NCBI RefSeq assembly: GCF_000023145.1
Contig: NC_012704.1
Coordinates: 372,001-436,000 of the forward strand
Source: Corynebacterium kroppenstedtii DSM 44385
GTDB taxonomy: Bacteria; Actinomycetota; Actinomycetes; Mycobacteriales; Mycobacteriaceae
Reading direction: 5' to 3'
DNA length: 64,000 nucleotides
In this document: positions 1 through 9,959 of the stretch, one piece after another
Layout: every line of letters starts with the position of its first letter
Position numbering within the stretch: position 1 is the first letter of the stretch
Made by a program: the position numbers and the translations under genes
Notes under the pieces: model-generated
Told to the model about the DNA's origin: nothing
The model's input: the letters and a program-made list of their open reading frames with translations, nothing else
Database searches by the model: none

Positions 1-3000
1 TCTGCCGCGGCGTTCCCGTCGCGCCACATTGGCCCCAACTCGTCGAGCATTCGGCAGATGCTGCAGACCTTGGGGTATTCGTCGGCACGCGAACTCGCCG
101 AGGCAGCGTTGCCTGATTCCATCAAGAACCGGGATCTCAATCTGCCGCCTCGTCGCACTGAGCAGGACGTGTTGTCCGCGCTGCAGGTGTATGCCGATAA
201 AAATGTTCAGAAGAAGCAGCTGATCGGCGCGGGTTATTATGACACGGTCACGCCGGCGGTGATCAGGCGAAACATTGTGGAAAACCCGGGGTGGTACACC
301 GCGTATACGCCGTATCAGCCGGAGATTTCTCAGGGCCGCCTGGAGGCGCTGCTGAACTTCCAAACTGCGGTGGGGGATTTAACCGGGTTCGACGTCGTTA
401 ATGCGTCCTTGCTGGATGAAGCCACTGCCGTCGCGGAGGCCGTTCAGCTGATGATCCGCGGTGGGCGGCGGCGTAAAGGTGGGGAGTCGGTCGTGCTCCT
501 CGATAGCGCCTGCCACCCGCAGGTGATCGCTGTTGTTCGGTCGCGGGCGAAAGCTGCTGGTATTTCGCTTCGCGTATCGACGATTACCACAGACACGATT
601 GCCGACGAGGAGAACCTTGCCGGCGTCGTTATTGCTCAGCCCGGAACGACGGGTGAGGTGCGTGACCTGAAGCCCCTGATTGACGCCGCGAAGGAGAAGA
701 AAGCGCTGGTCACGGTGGATTGTGACCTTCTTGCGCAGACGCTTCTGGCATCGCCGGGTGAGCTCGGTGCGGATATCGCGGTGGGTTCTGCGCAACGCTT
801 CGGTGTGCCGCTGTTCTTCGGTGGGCCCCATGCGGCGTTTATGGCTGTGACGACCTCGCTGACCAGGAAGATGCCGGGGCGCATCGTCGGTGTGTCGAAG
901 GATGAGGAAGGAACTCCCGCGTATCGCTTGGCTCTGCAAACCCGCGAGCAACATATTCGACGCGACCGCGCGACCTCTAATATCTGCACGGCGCAAGCGC
1001 TGTTGGCTGTTGTGGCCGGCATGTACGCGGTGTGGCATGGGCCGGATGGCTTGAAGGAAATCGCTGGCCGTATTCACGCGCATGCTGCTGCGCTGGCCGA
1101 TGCCGTCGTTGCGGCTGGTCTTCGCATTGAGCATGAGACGTTCTTCGACACCGTCACCGTGAAGCACAGCACTGATAATGCAGCGCGTATCGCCGTCGCG
1201 CGGGCCCATGAAGAGGGCTTTAACCTGCGAGAACTCGGTGGTCGGCTGGTTGGTATCTCCATCGGTGAATCTACGACCGATACTGATATTCGTCAGTTGG
1301 CTGCGATACTGATCAGCGCTGAGGGCCGCGATAGTGGTTCCGGTCCCGACAGTTTGGATGAAGTGCGTGAGCTCACCTCCGGGCTACCTGGTGATCACCG
1401 CGATGTGGCGACGGCCGGGACAGCGCATCTGCCTGCGGATCTTCTTCGTCTCGATGAGATTTTGACGCACCCGATCTTCCACGCCATTACCTCAGAAACC
1501 GAAATGATGAGGTATCTGCGGATGCTTTCCGACCGCGACCTCGCCCTCGACCGCACCATGATTCCGCTCGGTTCATGCACGATGAAACTGAACTCTGCAG
1601 TAGAGATGGAGCCGATCACGTGGCCGGGCTTTGCCTCCATTCACCCGATGGCTCCCGACGATCAGACGGCGGGGTGGCGTGAACTCATCCATGACCTGCA
1701 GGACAGTCTGGCGGAGATGACCGGCTACGCGGCTGTGAGCGTGCAGCCCAACGCGGGGTCGCAGGGCGAATTCGCTGGTCTGCTGGCTATTCGCCGCTAC
1801 CACCAATCGCGCGGCGATAATGAGCGCACCATCTGCCTGATCCCGGAGTCCGCCCACGGTACCAATGCGGCGTCGGCGGCATTGGCTGGTCTGAAAGTTG
1901 TCGCGGTGAAATCTCGCGACGACGGATCCATCGACCTCGATGACCTGGACGCGAAGCTGGAGAAGCAAGGCGACAAAGTTGCCGCCATCATGATCACGTA
2001 CCCGTCCACCCATGGCGTTTACGAAGAGCATGTTTGCGACGTGTGTGAGAAGGTCCACGCGGCCGGTGCGCAGGTGTACATCGACGGTGCTAACCTCAAC
2101 GCGCTGGTCGGGCTGGCGAAACCCGGGCAGTTCGGTGGCGACGTCAGCCACCTCAACCTGCACAAGACCTTCACCATTCCTCATGGTGGTGGCGGCCCCG
2201 GCGTCGGCCCGCTGTGTGTTGCTGAGCACCTGGTGCCGTTCTTGCCGGCTGATCCGATGGAAACAACAACTACCGACGCAGAGCGCTCCGGCGATGTCCC
2301 GTCCGAGGCTCACGGCGTGCCGATTGCCGGTGCCACCTATGGTTCCGCCGGCGTCGTCCCGATCTCCTGGGCATACATCGCGCTGATGGGTGGCGATGGC
2401 CTGGCGGCCGCGTCGGAAATGGCCCTGGTGAACGCTAACTACATCTCTCACCAGCTCGCCGACGATTTCCCGACCCTGTACACGGGCAAGAACGGTTTGG
2501 TTGCGCACGAATGCATCCTCGACCTGCGCGAGATCACGAAACGCTCCGGCATCACCGCGGAGGACGTGTCCAAGCGGCTCATGGACTTCGGCTTCCACGC
2601 GCCGACCCTGGCCTTCCCCGTGCCGGGGACTCTCATGGTGGAGCCCACCGAGAGCGAGGACAAGGGCGAACTCGACCGCTTTATCGAAGCCATGCACACG
2701 ATCCGTCGCGAAATTGACGAGGTGATCGACGGCACCGTCGCTGAGGAAGATTCCGTGATTCGCCACGCTCCCTATACGGCCTGGTCAGTGACGCGCGACG
2801 ACTTCGACGACGCCGTGTCCCACGGCCACTTCACTCGTGAGAAAGCGGCATTCCCCGTCCCCGGGTTGCGTCGGACCAAGTACTTCCCGCCGGTTCGCCG
2901 CATCGACAATGCCTACGGCGACCGTCATGTGGCGTGCTCGTGCCCACCCTTGGAGGATTTCGCCATCACCGACGATGAATTCAACAGCCTGGATAAATAG
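1..3000 (+). CDS. gcvP: Glycine dehydrogenase (decarboxylating), P protein, 5'-truncated by window edge
   Basis: P protein of the glycine cleavage system: PLP-dependent decarboxylation of glycine and transfer of the aminomethyl group to the lipoyl arm of GcvH. The frame is open from base 1, and the first residues contain FPSRHIGP, the usual N-terminal motif of GcvP, so only a few codons are missing. The PLP-binding lysine lies in HLNLHKTF (lysine codon 2164-2166), followed by the glycine-rich stretch PHGGGGPG. The length, about 1000 residues, fits the fused one-chain P protein. It is followed by gcvT and gcvH on the same strand, with 66 nt to the gcvT start, so the three probably form an operon. 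No lipA or lipB lies next to the cluster, so lipoylation genes must be elsewhere. Identity is secure; the true start is outside the window. Confidence 0.97.
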   Translation, partial: SAAAFPSRHIGPNSSSIRQMLQTLGYSSARELAEAALPDSIKNRDLNLPPRRTEQDVLSALQVYADKNVQKKQLIGAGYYDTVTPAVIRRNIVENPGWYTAYTPYQPEISQGRLEALLNFQTAVGDLTGFDVVNASLLDEATAVAEAVQLMIRGGRRRKGGESVVLLDSACHPQVIAVVRSRAKAAGISLRVSTITTDTIADEENLAGVVIAQPGTTGEVRDLKPLIDAAKEKKALVTVDCDLLAQTLLASPGELGADIAVGSAQRFGVPLFFGGPHAAFMAVTTSLTRKMPGRIVGVSKDEEGTPAYRLALQTREQHIRRDRATSNICTAQALLAVVAGMYAVWHGPDGLKEIAGRIHAHAAALADAVVAAGLRIEHETFFDTVTVKHSTDNAARIAVARAHEEGFNLRELGGRLVGISIGESTTDTDIRQLAAILISAEGRDSGSGPDSLDEVRELTSGLPGDHRDVATAGTAHLPADLLRLDEILTHPIFHAITSETEMMRYLRMLSDRDLALDRTMIPLGSCTMKLNSAVEMEPITWPGFASIHPMAPDDQTAGWRELIHDLQDSLAEMTGYAAVSVQPNAGSQGEFAGLLAIRRYHQSRGDNERTICLIPESAHGTNAASAALAGLKVVAVKSRDDGSIDLDDLDAKLEKQGDKVAAIMITYPSTHGVYEEHVCDVCEKVHAAGAQVYIDGANLNALVGLAKPGQFGGDVSHLNLHKTFTIPHGGGGPGVGPLCVAEHLVPFLPADPMETTTTDAERSGDVPSEAHGVPIAGATYGSAGVVPISWAYIALMGGDGLAAASEMALVNANYISHQLADDFPTLYTGKNGLVAHECILDLREITKRSGITAEDVSKRLMDFGFHAPTLAFPVPGTLMVEPTESEDKGELDRFIEAMHTIRREIDEVIDGTVAEEDSVIRHAPYTAWSVTRDDFDDAVSHGHFTREKAAFPVPGLRRTKYFPPVRRIDNAYGDRHVACSCPPLEDFAITDDEFNSLDK

Positions 3001-3066
3001 GCACCCACACCAGCACCAACCCCCACGGACGACTAACCCCAAGCGATGTTGACAGGAGAACACGAC

Positions 3067-4206
3067 GTGACAGACCAACCCGCCACAGGATCCGGCACAG
3101 GATCATCCACCCCACAAAAGACCGCATTGCACGATGTCCACGAGGAACTCGGCGCCCGCTTCACCGATTTCGGCGGCTGGGATATGCCCCTCAAATACGG
3201 CAGTGAACTGGACGAACACAAAGCCGTTCGCACTGACGCCGGCATTTTCGACCTCTCCCACATGGGCGAGGTCCGAGTCAGCGGCCCACAGGCAGCCGAA
3301 GCGCTCGACCACGCACTGATCTCACGGTTATCCGCCGTGGCCGTCGGCAAGGCGAAGTACTCCATGATGTGTACCGAGGACGGCACCATCATCGACGACC
3401 TCATCACCTACCGCCTCGCCGACGACGAATTCCTGGTCATCCCCAACGCCGGCAACGCGCCGACGGTGGCCTCGAAATTAGTCTCTCGCGCTGAGGCTTT
3501 CGACTGCACCGTGGCCGACGAATCCAGCGAAACGTCGTTAATCGCTGTGCAAGGCCCCAATGCGGAGCGCGTCTTGGCGTCGCTACCCGGCGCGGATGTC
3601 CGCAACCTGGCTGAGGTGAAGTACTACGCCTTCTTCCGCGGCACCGTTGCCGGGCACGACGTGATTATCGCCCGCACGGGATACACCGGGGAAGACGGGT
3701 TCGAGATCTTCGTTCCGAACAGCGGCGCCCACGACGTATGGGCCGCGATCATGGGTACCGACGCGGTGACACCATGCGGGCTGGCCAGCCGCGATACGCT
3801 CCGACTGGAGGCGGGCATGCCTCTCTACGGCCACGAGCTCGACCGGTCGCACACCCCGGTCGACGCCGGCCTTGGCGTGTTGGCCGCGACGAAGAGCAAG
3901 GACGCCTTCGTCGGCCGGGACGCCATCGTCGCTGCGAAGAAGAACGGTGCGGCACAGAAACTCGTCGGGCTCAAAGGGGACGGGCGGCGAGCTGCCCGCG
4001 CCGGCTACACCGTCTTGACCAGCGACGATAAAGAGGTCGGGGAGGTCACCTCGGGCGCGCTGTCGCCGACACTCGGCTACCCCGTGGCCATGGCCTATGT
4101 GGACGCGGACGTCGCGGAGCCGGGAACCGCGCTTTCCGTGGACATTCGTGGTAAGCATTATCCCTACACGGTGGTTCAGCTTCCGTTCTATAAGCGCGAC
4201 CGCTAG
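3067..4206 (+). CDS. gcvT: Aminomethyltransferase, glycine cleavage T protein
   Basis: T protein: transfers the methylene group from aminomethyl-lipoyl GcvH to tetrahydrofolate, releasing ammonia. The GTG at 3067 is preferred because AGGAG lies 8 nt upstream (3054-3058); an in-frame ATG at 3046 would put that site inside the gene. The product is 379 aa. Family features seen include GGWDMPLKYG near the N-terminus, DLSHMGEV, and ARTGYTGEDGFEIF in the folate-binding core, then the C-terminal barrel ending LPFYKRDR. It lies between gcvP and gcvH on the same strand, 86 nt before gcvH. Function is inferred from family and context and is well supported. Confidence 0.95.
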   Translation: MTDQPATGSGTGSSTPQKTALHDVHEELGARFTDFGGWDMPLKYGSELDEHKAVRTDAGIFDLSHMGEVRVSGPQAAEALDHALISRLSAVAVGKAKYSMMCTEDGTIIDDLITYRLADDEFLVIPNAGNAPTVASKLVSRAEAFDCTVADESSETSLIAVQGPNAERVLASLPGADVRNLAEVKYYAFFRGTVAGHDVIIARTGYTGEDGFEIFVPNSGAHDVWAAIMGTDAVTPCGLASRDTLRLEAGMPLYGHELDRSHTPVDAGLGVLAATKSKDAFVGRDAIVAAKKNGAAQKLVGLKGDGRRAARAGYTVLTSDDKEVGEVTSGALSPTLGYPVAMAYVDADVAEPGTALSVDIRGKHYPYTVVQLPFYKRDR

Positions 4207-4292
4207 CCCCCAACAATCGACCCCCATCAATCGACGGTAAAAACCATTCATCCGCAGCGACGAGTGCGGATAACAATGCGAAGGAGATCCTG

Positions 4293-4691
4293 ATGTCCAA
4301 CGTTTCATTGCCCGCTGACTACCTGTACTCCAGTGACCACGAGTGGATCGACAACGACGCCGCCGAGCCTGGCGACACCGTCCGCGTCGGCATTACCCAT
4401 GTTGCCGCTGACCAGCTGGGCGAGATCGTGTATGTTGACCTGCCCGACGTCGGCACGGAGGTCGAAGCCGGAGAGGCTTTCGGTGAGGTGGAATCCACCA
4501 AGTCAGTCTCCGACATTTTCGCTCCCGTCTCGGGCGAAGTGGTCTCGATCAATGAGGACCTTGGCGACGACGCCGGCGTGATCAACTCCGACCCCTACGG
4601 CGATGGCTGGCTGTACGAGGTTCGCATCTCTGACCTTGGCGAGTTGTTAGACCAGAGTGCCTACGCCGCCGAGAACGATATTGACGTGTAG
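4293..4691 (+). CDS. gcvH: Glycine cleavage system H protein
   Basis: H protein: the small lipoyl carrier that shuttles the aminomethyl group between the P, T and L proteins. It has 132 aa, normal for the family. The lipoylated lysine is K70 in GEVESTKSVSDIF. The start is fixed by AAGGAG a few bases before the ATG. It is the last gene of gcvPTH; no lipoate gene follows, and the next gene begins 139 nt later. Confidence 0.96.
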   Translation: MSNVSLPADYLYSSDHEWIDNDAAEPGDTVRVGITHVAADQLGEIVYVDLPDVGTEVEAGEAFGEVESTKSVSDIFAPVSGEVVSINEDLGDDAGVINSDPYGDGWLYEVRISDLGELLDQSAYAAENDIDV

Positions 4692-4830
4692 GGTCTGTCA
4701 GCGAATAACTGGTCAACGACGGCTGCCACTACTCCCTGTCGGGCTCGACGCGTGATCCCCAGGGGCAGGGGTGGCGGCCTTTGTGTGCGGGTGGAGGCAT
4801 TGTCCGCGTAAGCGGATAGACTATCTAACG

Positions 4831-6693
4831 ATGAATTCCGCAGTTTTCCTGATTCTTGGCGCTCTGCTGCTCCTCGCGGCTGCAGCGCTGCTGTGGGCTG
4901 CCAACCGACCGGCAGATGATAGGGAGTGGCGCCGAGTTCTCAGCCGCCACGCTGGCGTGCACGAACGGTCGACGTCTTCCATGGTGGCGAGGGGTGACCG
5001 TTCGTTTGAAGGGGAGAGGGCGTCCGGTGGTACGCGTGGTGCGTCTGATGATGTTCCGTTTAATGATGCCGACGCTGGCTCTGGCGATGCTGGCGATGCA
5101 ATCCCGCCGCGCCGCAGAAACCCACGCTTTAATCCCCAGCAGACTCAGACTGCGGATGAAGCATTCTCACATTTCGGTGTGCACCCGCATGTTGAGGCGG
5201 AGGAAGAGCGCGCTGATCAGGAATGGTCCGACGCTGGCCTGCCTGGTAACGACTTCTCGATGACGCACGCGGATGAGCCAGTGGATGCCCAGCGTGGAAC
5301 GGCGTCCCATGATGACGGTGAGGACAACGCGTCCGCTGGGACGCGCAATGATGGAGGCGAACGTCGGGACACAGTTTCACCATCTCGCAGCGTCCCCGCA
5401 GGTAACGCGGGTGCCGCGTCGGAATCGCCGGCCGACTCACCAGAAGGCGCAGCTGCAAACACAGCTCCACCAGCAGAATCACCAGAAGACACCACAGAGG
5501 AGTGGTTCGAGAACCCCACCCGAGCGACCCGTCGGGCACGTCGATCATGGGCCGCCGAGCACGGATGGCAGTTTGACCGCACCGATCCCGACTTGGCTCA
5601 CGAGTGGGCCGACCACGTCGGCGCATCACCAAGCGAAGCCAAGGACGTCGTGTCGGGACGGATGCGCGCCCGCCGCGCCCACGTGGCCGACATCAACGAC
5701 AACTCTTACCTGGGGTTACGTCGATCCGGATCCTCCGACATACTCATCGACTTCCGGGACCGCGACCGCTGGGCACCGCAGGACCAGTCTGGCGAAGCCC
5801 CCGGCCACATCAAACCGCCCCGGCCCGACCAGGAATACGTAGGATCGTGCGGCGGATTCGCCGTATTCTCCTCGGACCCGCTGTCCGTCCGGCTCATGAT
5901 GGATTCCCGCGCCGACCGCGCACTCGCACACCTCCGCGGCGCCACCGCAGCCATCGTCATCGACCCGTGGTGGATCCTCGTCCGCTGCAACCGCCGCCCC
6001 ACCATCGACGATATCCCCAGGATATTCGCCTATATCGCCGATCTTGACGACGCCACCCGCGTCCTGCCCAACCCGACAGCCGAGTATCTGGACATGACGG
6101 ATGGCGACCCCGGCCGCGCGTATTCGTACGACATCTTCACCCTTGGCGACGGCCCACGCATGCAGGCCGTTCCCGACGCTGGCCTCGCCGGTCATTCCGC
6201 CACGGCTGGCCAACCGTCTGGCGGGCAGTCCGCTGCCGATCAACCGGCTACCGCCAGCCAATCCGGCAGTAACGACGTCGGCAATAATGATGAGCCGACT
6301 AGCCAGGAGGACCAATCTGGTGCGGATGCTCACATAGGATGGTCGGATAGGCCCGAATTCCGCCACGAATATGTTGATTTGCCGCGCCGGGATCGAAGCC
6401 GACGAGAGGGGACCACGACGGACGACGAAGCGTGGGATGAAGTGGGGAAATCCACCGGAGATATTCCCGTTGTCGGTAGCGATCCTGACCACTCCGGTGC
6501 GCATGAGCGGTCAGGGCGAGTCATCCGCGTGGAGTCCGATTACGACAAGTCCACCATTTTCGGTGACCCGCCGTCGGAGGGGCGGCACCGGAAGAGCTCG
6601 GCCCGGCGAGGTGCGTCCCACCGGCGGGAGGATGATGATGTGCCCATCGTTGATGGTGAACTCGAGCCCGAGAATCGGCTAGACCAGGATTAA
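4831..6693 (+). CDS. Membrane-anchored hypothetical protein with a disordered acidic linker
   Basis: Not recognised as a named family. The protein (620 aa from the ATG at 4831) begins with one strong hydrophobic segment (residues about 4-24, rich in Leu/Ala), so it is probably held in the membrane by its N-terminus. Residues about 30-220 are low complexity (Asp, Ser, Gly, Glu). A folded part of about 220 residues follows (about 225-450), containing WFENPTRATRRARRSW and a region around RVLPNPTAEYLDMTDG. The C-terminal 170 residues are again disordered and acidic. An in-frame GTG at 4771 would add 20 charged residues before the membrane segment and is less likely. No clear ribosome site precedes 4831. 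It lies just upstream of pyrE. Function unknown. Confidence 0.75.
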   Translation: MNSAVFLILGALLLLAAAALLWAANRPADDREWRRVLSRHAGVHERSTSSMVARGDRSFEGERASGGTRGASDDVPFNDADAGSGDAGDAIPPRRRNPRFNPQQTQTADEAFSHFGVHPHVEAEEERADQEWSDAGLPGNDFSMTHADEPVDAQRGTASHDDGEDNASAGTRNDGGERRDTVSPSRSVPAGNAGAASESPADSPEGAAANTAPPAESPEDTTEEWFENPTRATRRARRSWAAEHGWQFDRTDPDLAHEWADHVGASPSEAKDVVSGRMRARRAHVADINDNSYLGLRRSGSSDILIDFRDRDRWAPQDQSGEAPGHIKPPRPDQEYVGSCGGFAVFSSDPLSVRLMMDSRADRALAHLRGATAAIVIDPWWILVRCNRRPTIDDIPRIFAYIADLDDATRVLPNPTAEYLDMTDGDPGRAYSYDIFTLGDGPRMQAVPDAGLAGHSATAGQPSGGQSAADQPATASQSGSNDVGNNDEPTSQEDQSGADAHIGWSDRPEFRHEYVDLPRRDRSRREGTTTDDEAWDEVGKSTGDIPVVGSDPDHSGAHERSGRVIRVESDYDKSTIFGDPPSEGRHRKSSARRGASHRREDDDVPIVDGELEPENRLDQD

Positions 6694-6747
6694 GCGGAAC
6701 TACAAGCGGGCAATGAACAATCCAGCAGCCAGAAGGAGTTTCTTTTT

Positions 6748-7347
6748 ATGACGGATCACACGAACCCAGGGGCGAAAGACGCCGAGCCAACATCTGCCGC
6801 GAAGAATTTGGATCCAGAGCGCCGGGCCCGGCTTGCAGAGCTGGTCAAAGAGCTGGCAGTCGTAATGGGGAAGGTTACCTTATCCTCCGGTAAAGAGGCA
6901 GATTATTACGTCGATTTGCGGCGGGCGACGTTGCACCACGAGGCATCGCCATTGATCGGCGCTCTTCTGCGGCAGCTCACCGAGGATTGGGATTTCGACG
7001 CTGTTGGTGGCTTGACCTTGGGCGCGGACCCCGTCGCCGATTCCGTTTTGCACGCATCCGGCCGGCCCATCGACGCGTTCGTCGTGCGCAAAGAGGCGAA
7101 GAAACACGGCATGCAGCGTCGTATTGAAGGACCGGACATCAAAGGCAAGCGTGTGCTCGTCGTCGAAGATACGACAACCACAGGAAATAGCCCACTGACG
7201 GCGGTCAAGGCGGCACGTGAAGCCGGGGCCGAGGTTGTCGGTGTCGCCACCGTGGTGGACCGCAACACGGGTGCGGCCGATGCCATCCATAAAGAAGGCT
7301 TGGAGTACCGATCCATCCTGGGGCTGAAGGATCTCGGACTTGAGTGA
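6748..7347 (+). CDS. pyrE: Orotate phosphoribosyltransferase
   Basis: Converts orotate and PRPP to orotidine 5'-monophosphate in pyrimidine synthesis; cytoplasmic. The 199-aa product carries the PRPP-binding loop VLVVEDTTTTGNS, and the lysine-rich loop VRKEAKKHG typical of OPRTases. AGAAGGAG precedes the ATG. The stop overlaps the next gene by 8 nt, so the downstream methyltransferase is likely translated by coupling. Confidence 0.95.
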   Translation: MTDHTNPGAKDAEPTSAAKNLDPERRARLAELVKELAVVMGKVTLSSGKEADYYVDLRRATLHHEASPLIGALLRQLTEDWDFDAVGGLTLGADPVADSVLHASGRPIDAFVVRKEAKKHGMQRRIEGPDIKGKRVLVVEDTTTTGNSPLTAVKAAREAGAEVVGVATVVDRNTGAADAIHKEGLEYRSILGLKDLGLE

Positions 7348-8059
7348 TTCACCCCACGCGGCGGATCCCCACGCGTCAGGCTCAGGCACGGTCAAACCAC
7401 CAGCTGGCGTCGGTGCCACCGAGTGGAATCCGCACCCCGTCGGCGTTGGCCCGTGGGAGGTTGAGCATCCTGGCCAACCACGTCCGACGGATGATCGTTA
7501 TGATTCCACGCTCTTGGACGAGGGCGACCGGCGCAATGTCGTTGACGCCTACCGGTATTGGAAGCGCGAGGCCATCGTCGCGGACCTGGACACGCGCCGC
7601 TTCCCGTTCCACGTTGCGATCGAGAATTTCACGTCGGACCACAACATCGGGACCGTCGTGAGGACCGCGAACGCGTTTGCAGCGGAGGCGGTGCACATCG
7701 TCGGCAAGAAGCGGTGGAATCGTCGCGGAGCCATGGTGACCGATCGCTACCAGCATCTTTATCATCACTCGACGGTTAACGACGTGCTCCAGTGGGCGCA
7801 TGAGCATGATCTCACCGTGATTGCTGTGGACAATGTGCCCGGCTCGGTTCCTGTGGAAACGGCCGAGTTGCCGGAGCGGTGCCTCCTCCTGTTTGGCCAA
7901 GAGGGGCCGGGGGTGAGTGAGGAAGCGCAGCGCGGTGCTGTGCAGACGGTGTCGATCGCCCAGTTTGGTTCAACGCGGTCAATTAATGCGGGGGTTGCGG
8001 CGGGGATCGCGATGCATGCGTGGGTGAGGCAGCACGCGGACCTGTCGCGAGCGTGGTGA
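7340..8059 (+). CDS. TrmH/SpoU-family RNA 2'-O-methyltransferase
   Basis: SAM-dependent 2'-O-ribose methyltransferase of the SPOUT superfamily, acting on tRNA or rRNA. All three family motifs are visible: NIGTVVRTANAFAAEAVHIVG-type motif 1 around residues 90-110, LFGQEGPGVSEEA as motif 2, and SIAQFGSTRSINAGVA as motif 3. The best start is a TTG at 7340, giving 239 aa and an 8-nt overlap with the end of pyrE. The first 40 residues are poorly conserved-looking, so the start is less sure than the family. The exact target nucleotide cannot be read from the sequence; TrmL and RlmB paralogues occur elsewhere in the window. Confidence 0.88.
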   Translation: MSDSPHAADPHASGSGTVKPPAGVGATEWNPHPVGVGPWEVEHPGQPRPTDDRYDSTLLDEGDRRNVVDAYRYWKREAIVADLDTRRFPFHVAIENFTSDHNIGTVVRTANAFAAEAVHIVGKKRWNRRGAMVTDRYQHLYHHSTVNDVLQWAHEHDLTVIAVDNVPGSVPVETAELPERCLLLFGQEGPGVSEEAQRGAVQTVSIAQFGSTRSINAGVAAGIAMHAWVRQHADLSRAW

Positions 8060-8175
8060 GTCGCGCGGGTTCTCGGCGGCGACCGCGCGTGGTAACCGCG
8101 CAGTACCCGCACAGCGCCCGCCCAATCGTGTGGGTTCAGTAGCGCCTACATCATCTATAGGGCACGATTAATACA

Positions 8176-9531
8176 ATGCAGGATAAACGACATAGCAATC
8201 AGACTGACGCGCCCGCCGACGTTACCGCGGACGCTACCGCCGGCGATGTGGCCGACAACGAGGGCAGTTCGCGAATTAACCGCGCCGAGCAGGTCAACCA
8301 TCGTGGCAGCTCGTTGCGGCCGCAACGCCGCCAGCAGGAGCTGTGGGAGAAATGGGACCACCGCGCCGATTTAGCCGAGGACGCCATCCATGAGCGCCAC
8401 GCGCGCCGGGTATGGGGCCTGCCGGGGACGAACCTCGCGGTGGTCTCGTGGCCGGCCTTGACGCGGGATAAATTCTTCCTGCGCTGGCATTACTGGTGGC
8501 AAGCCCACTATTTGGATTGCTTAGTGGACGCGGCGTCGCGCCGTCCGCTGAAGTCCCGCTCGCGCCGAATCAGCCGGACCATGCGGGGAATCCGCCTCCG
8601 CAACGGTGCGCCGCTAACCAAGAACCGCTATTACGACGACAAATCCTGGTTAGCGTTGGCACTCGACCGCGCAGAGGGGCTCGGCCACGGTCACCAGGCG
8701 AGGAGCCTGAAAGACCTCCAGCAGAACATCATCGACGGCGTCGACTCGCTGACCGGGGTTGTTCCGTGGCGCGTGGGGGAGGCGTTTTATAACGTCCCGA
8801 CGAATGGCCCGGCGGCGATCATGATGGCGCGGATGGGCCGCGTGGATGAGGCCGAGGCCCTCACCGACTGGATGTTTGAGAACCTGATCAACCAGGACGG
8901 CCTCCTGATCGATGGCATCCGCATGAAGATGGATGGCCCGGAGCCCTCGACGGCTGTGTACGCCTACAACCAGGGCGTTGCTCTGGGCGCCTGCGTCGAG
9001 ATTGCTCAACGACGTCGCGAGGAAGCCGGCATCACCGATGATCCCTCGAGCGCCGGAGCACACGCCGGTTCCGGCGTGGCAATGTCCTCGATCACCCGGG
9101 TCCACAACCTGGTCCACGCCATCGCGGTCAACTTGGCGACGGACACCGGCGTGATCAAGGGCTCCGGCAGCGGTGATGGCGGACTCTTCCGCGGCATTTT
9201 GGTGCGGTACCTGGCTTTAGTGGCGACGGATCTTCCCGACGATCAGAAACTTTCCCGTGCGACGAAGCGCTTGGCAGCAAAACTTGTCTTGTCGACGGCA
9301 GACGCGGTGTGGGACCAGCGCCTGGAAGTGAACGGGCTCCCCGTTTTTAGTGCCGACTGGACGCGTCAGGCGGAGCTCCCGCGCTCGGGCGGGCGCATCG
9401 CTGGGTCGACCGGTGGGGCATTGGCAGGCTCGGAGATCGCCGAGCGTGATCTGTCCGTGCAATTGTCTGGGTGGATGGCGATTGAAGCTGCTGCCCGGGT
9501 GGTCAATAACGAGCGGCTGCGAGGGGCCTAG
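8176..9531 (+). CDS. GH76-like glycoside hydrolase, no signal peptide
   Basis: Resembles glycoside hydrolase family 76, whose known members are endo-alpha-1,6-mannanases. Two family-like motifs are seen: YYDDKSWLALALDRA, containing the Asp-Asp pair that is catalytic in GH76, and AVYAYNQGVALGAC, matching the usual YNQG motif. The protein has 451 aa and no N-terminal hydrophobic segment: residues 1-60 are polar and charged. It would therefore stay in the cytoplasm, unlike typical secreted GH76 enzymes. It follows the TrmH-like gene by 116 nt and is convergent with the MerR gene (3 nt between stops). The substrate is unknown; corynebacterial mannan or lipomannan precursors are conceivable. Confidence 0.75.
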   Translation: MQDKRHSNQTDAPADVTADATAGDVADNEGSSRINRAEQVNHRGSSLRPQRRQQELWEKWDHRADLAEDAIHERHARRVWGLPGTNLAVVSWPALTRDKFFLRWHYWWQAHYLDCLVDAASRRPLKSRSRRISRTMRGIRLRNGAPLTKNRYYDDKSWLALALDRAEGLGHGHQARSLKDLQQNIIDGVDSLTGVVPWRVGEAFYNVPTNGPAAIMMARMGRVDEAEALTDWMFENLINQDGLLIDGIRMKMDGPEPSTAVYAYNQGVALGACVEIAQRRREEAGITDDPSSAGAHAGSGVAMSSITRVHNLVHAIAVNLATDTGVIKGSGSGDGGLFRGILVRYLALVATDLPDDQKLSRATKRLAAKLVLSTADAVWDQRLEVNGLPVFSADWTRQAELPRSGGRIAGSTGGALAGSEIAERDLSVQLSGWMAIEAAARVVNNERLRGA

Positions 9532-9534
9532 TGG

Positions 9535-9951
9535 CTACCGGTCTTTGACCGGGGCAACTGGCGCGAGCAGGCTGGATTCGTACTTGATCTCACCGGCGCG
9601 AACTTTGTCGTAGTAGCTGAGCTTTGAATCGATAAAAGCCAGCATGTCTCGCAAGTTCGAGATCTTGTCTTCGACAACACGGCGTTGATCCCGGAGGATG
9701 TCCTTGCGCTGAGGGATACTGCCCTCGCCCTCCAGGCAGAGCTCCATGTATTCGCGCATTTGGTCGATTCCCATGCCGCATTCGCGAAGGCAGCGGAGCC
9801 CCCGCAGCCAGGCAATATCGTGCTCATCAAAGACGCGATAGTTGTTTTCATCGCGCATGACGCGCGGCACGAGCCCGATTTTGCAGTAGTACCGCACGGT
9901 GTCTACGGAGATTCCGCTGGCCTCGGAGGCTTCTCTGGTCGAATACAACAT
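9535..9951 (-). CDS. MerR-family transcriptional regulator
   Basis: DNA-binding regulator of 138 aa. The N-terminal winged helix-turn-helix starts YSTREASEASGISVDTVRYY, the normal MerR pattern, followed by NNYRVFDEHD and a C-terminal coiled coil (residues about 75-115). No cysteine cluster of the metal-sensing kind is present, so the signal is likely an organic compound or redox state rather than mercury or copper. It lies 8 nt downstream of the aldo/keto reductase on the same strand and is likely cotranscribed with it and regulates that operon. Confidence 0.9.
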   Translation of the reverse strand: MLYSTREASEASGISVDTVRYYCKIGLVPRVMRDENNYRVFDEHDIAWLRGLRCLRECGMGIDQMREYMELCLEGEGSIPQRKDILRDQRRVVEDKISNLRDMLAFIDSKLSYYDKVRAGEIKYESSLLAPVAPVKDR

Positions 9952-9959
9952 GGGGTGCT

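Noticed and set aside
379..2766. Long open frames on the minus strand opposite gcvP
   Set aside because: They are Arg/His-rich mirror frames of a high-GC gene with no family pattern.
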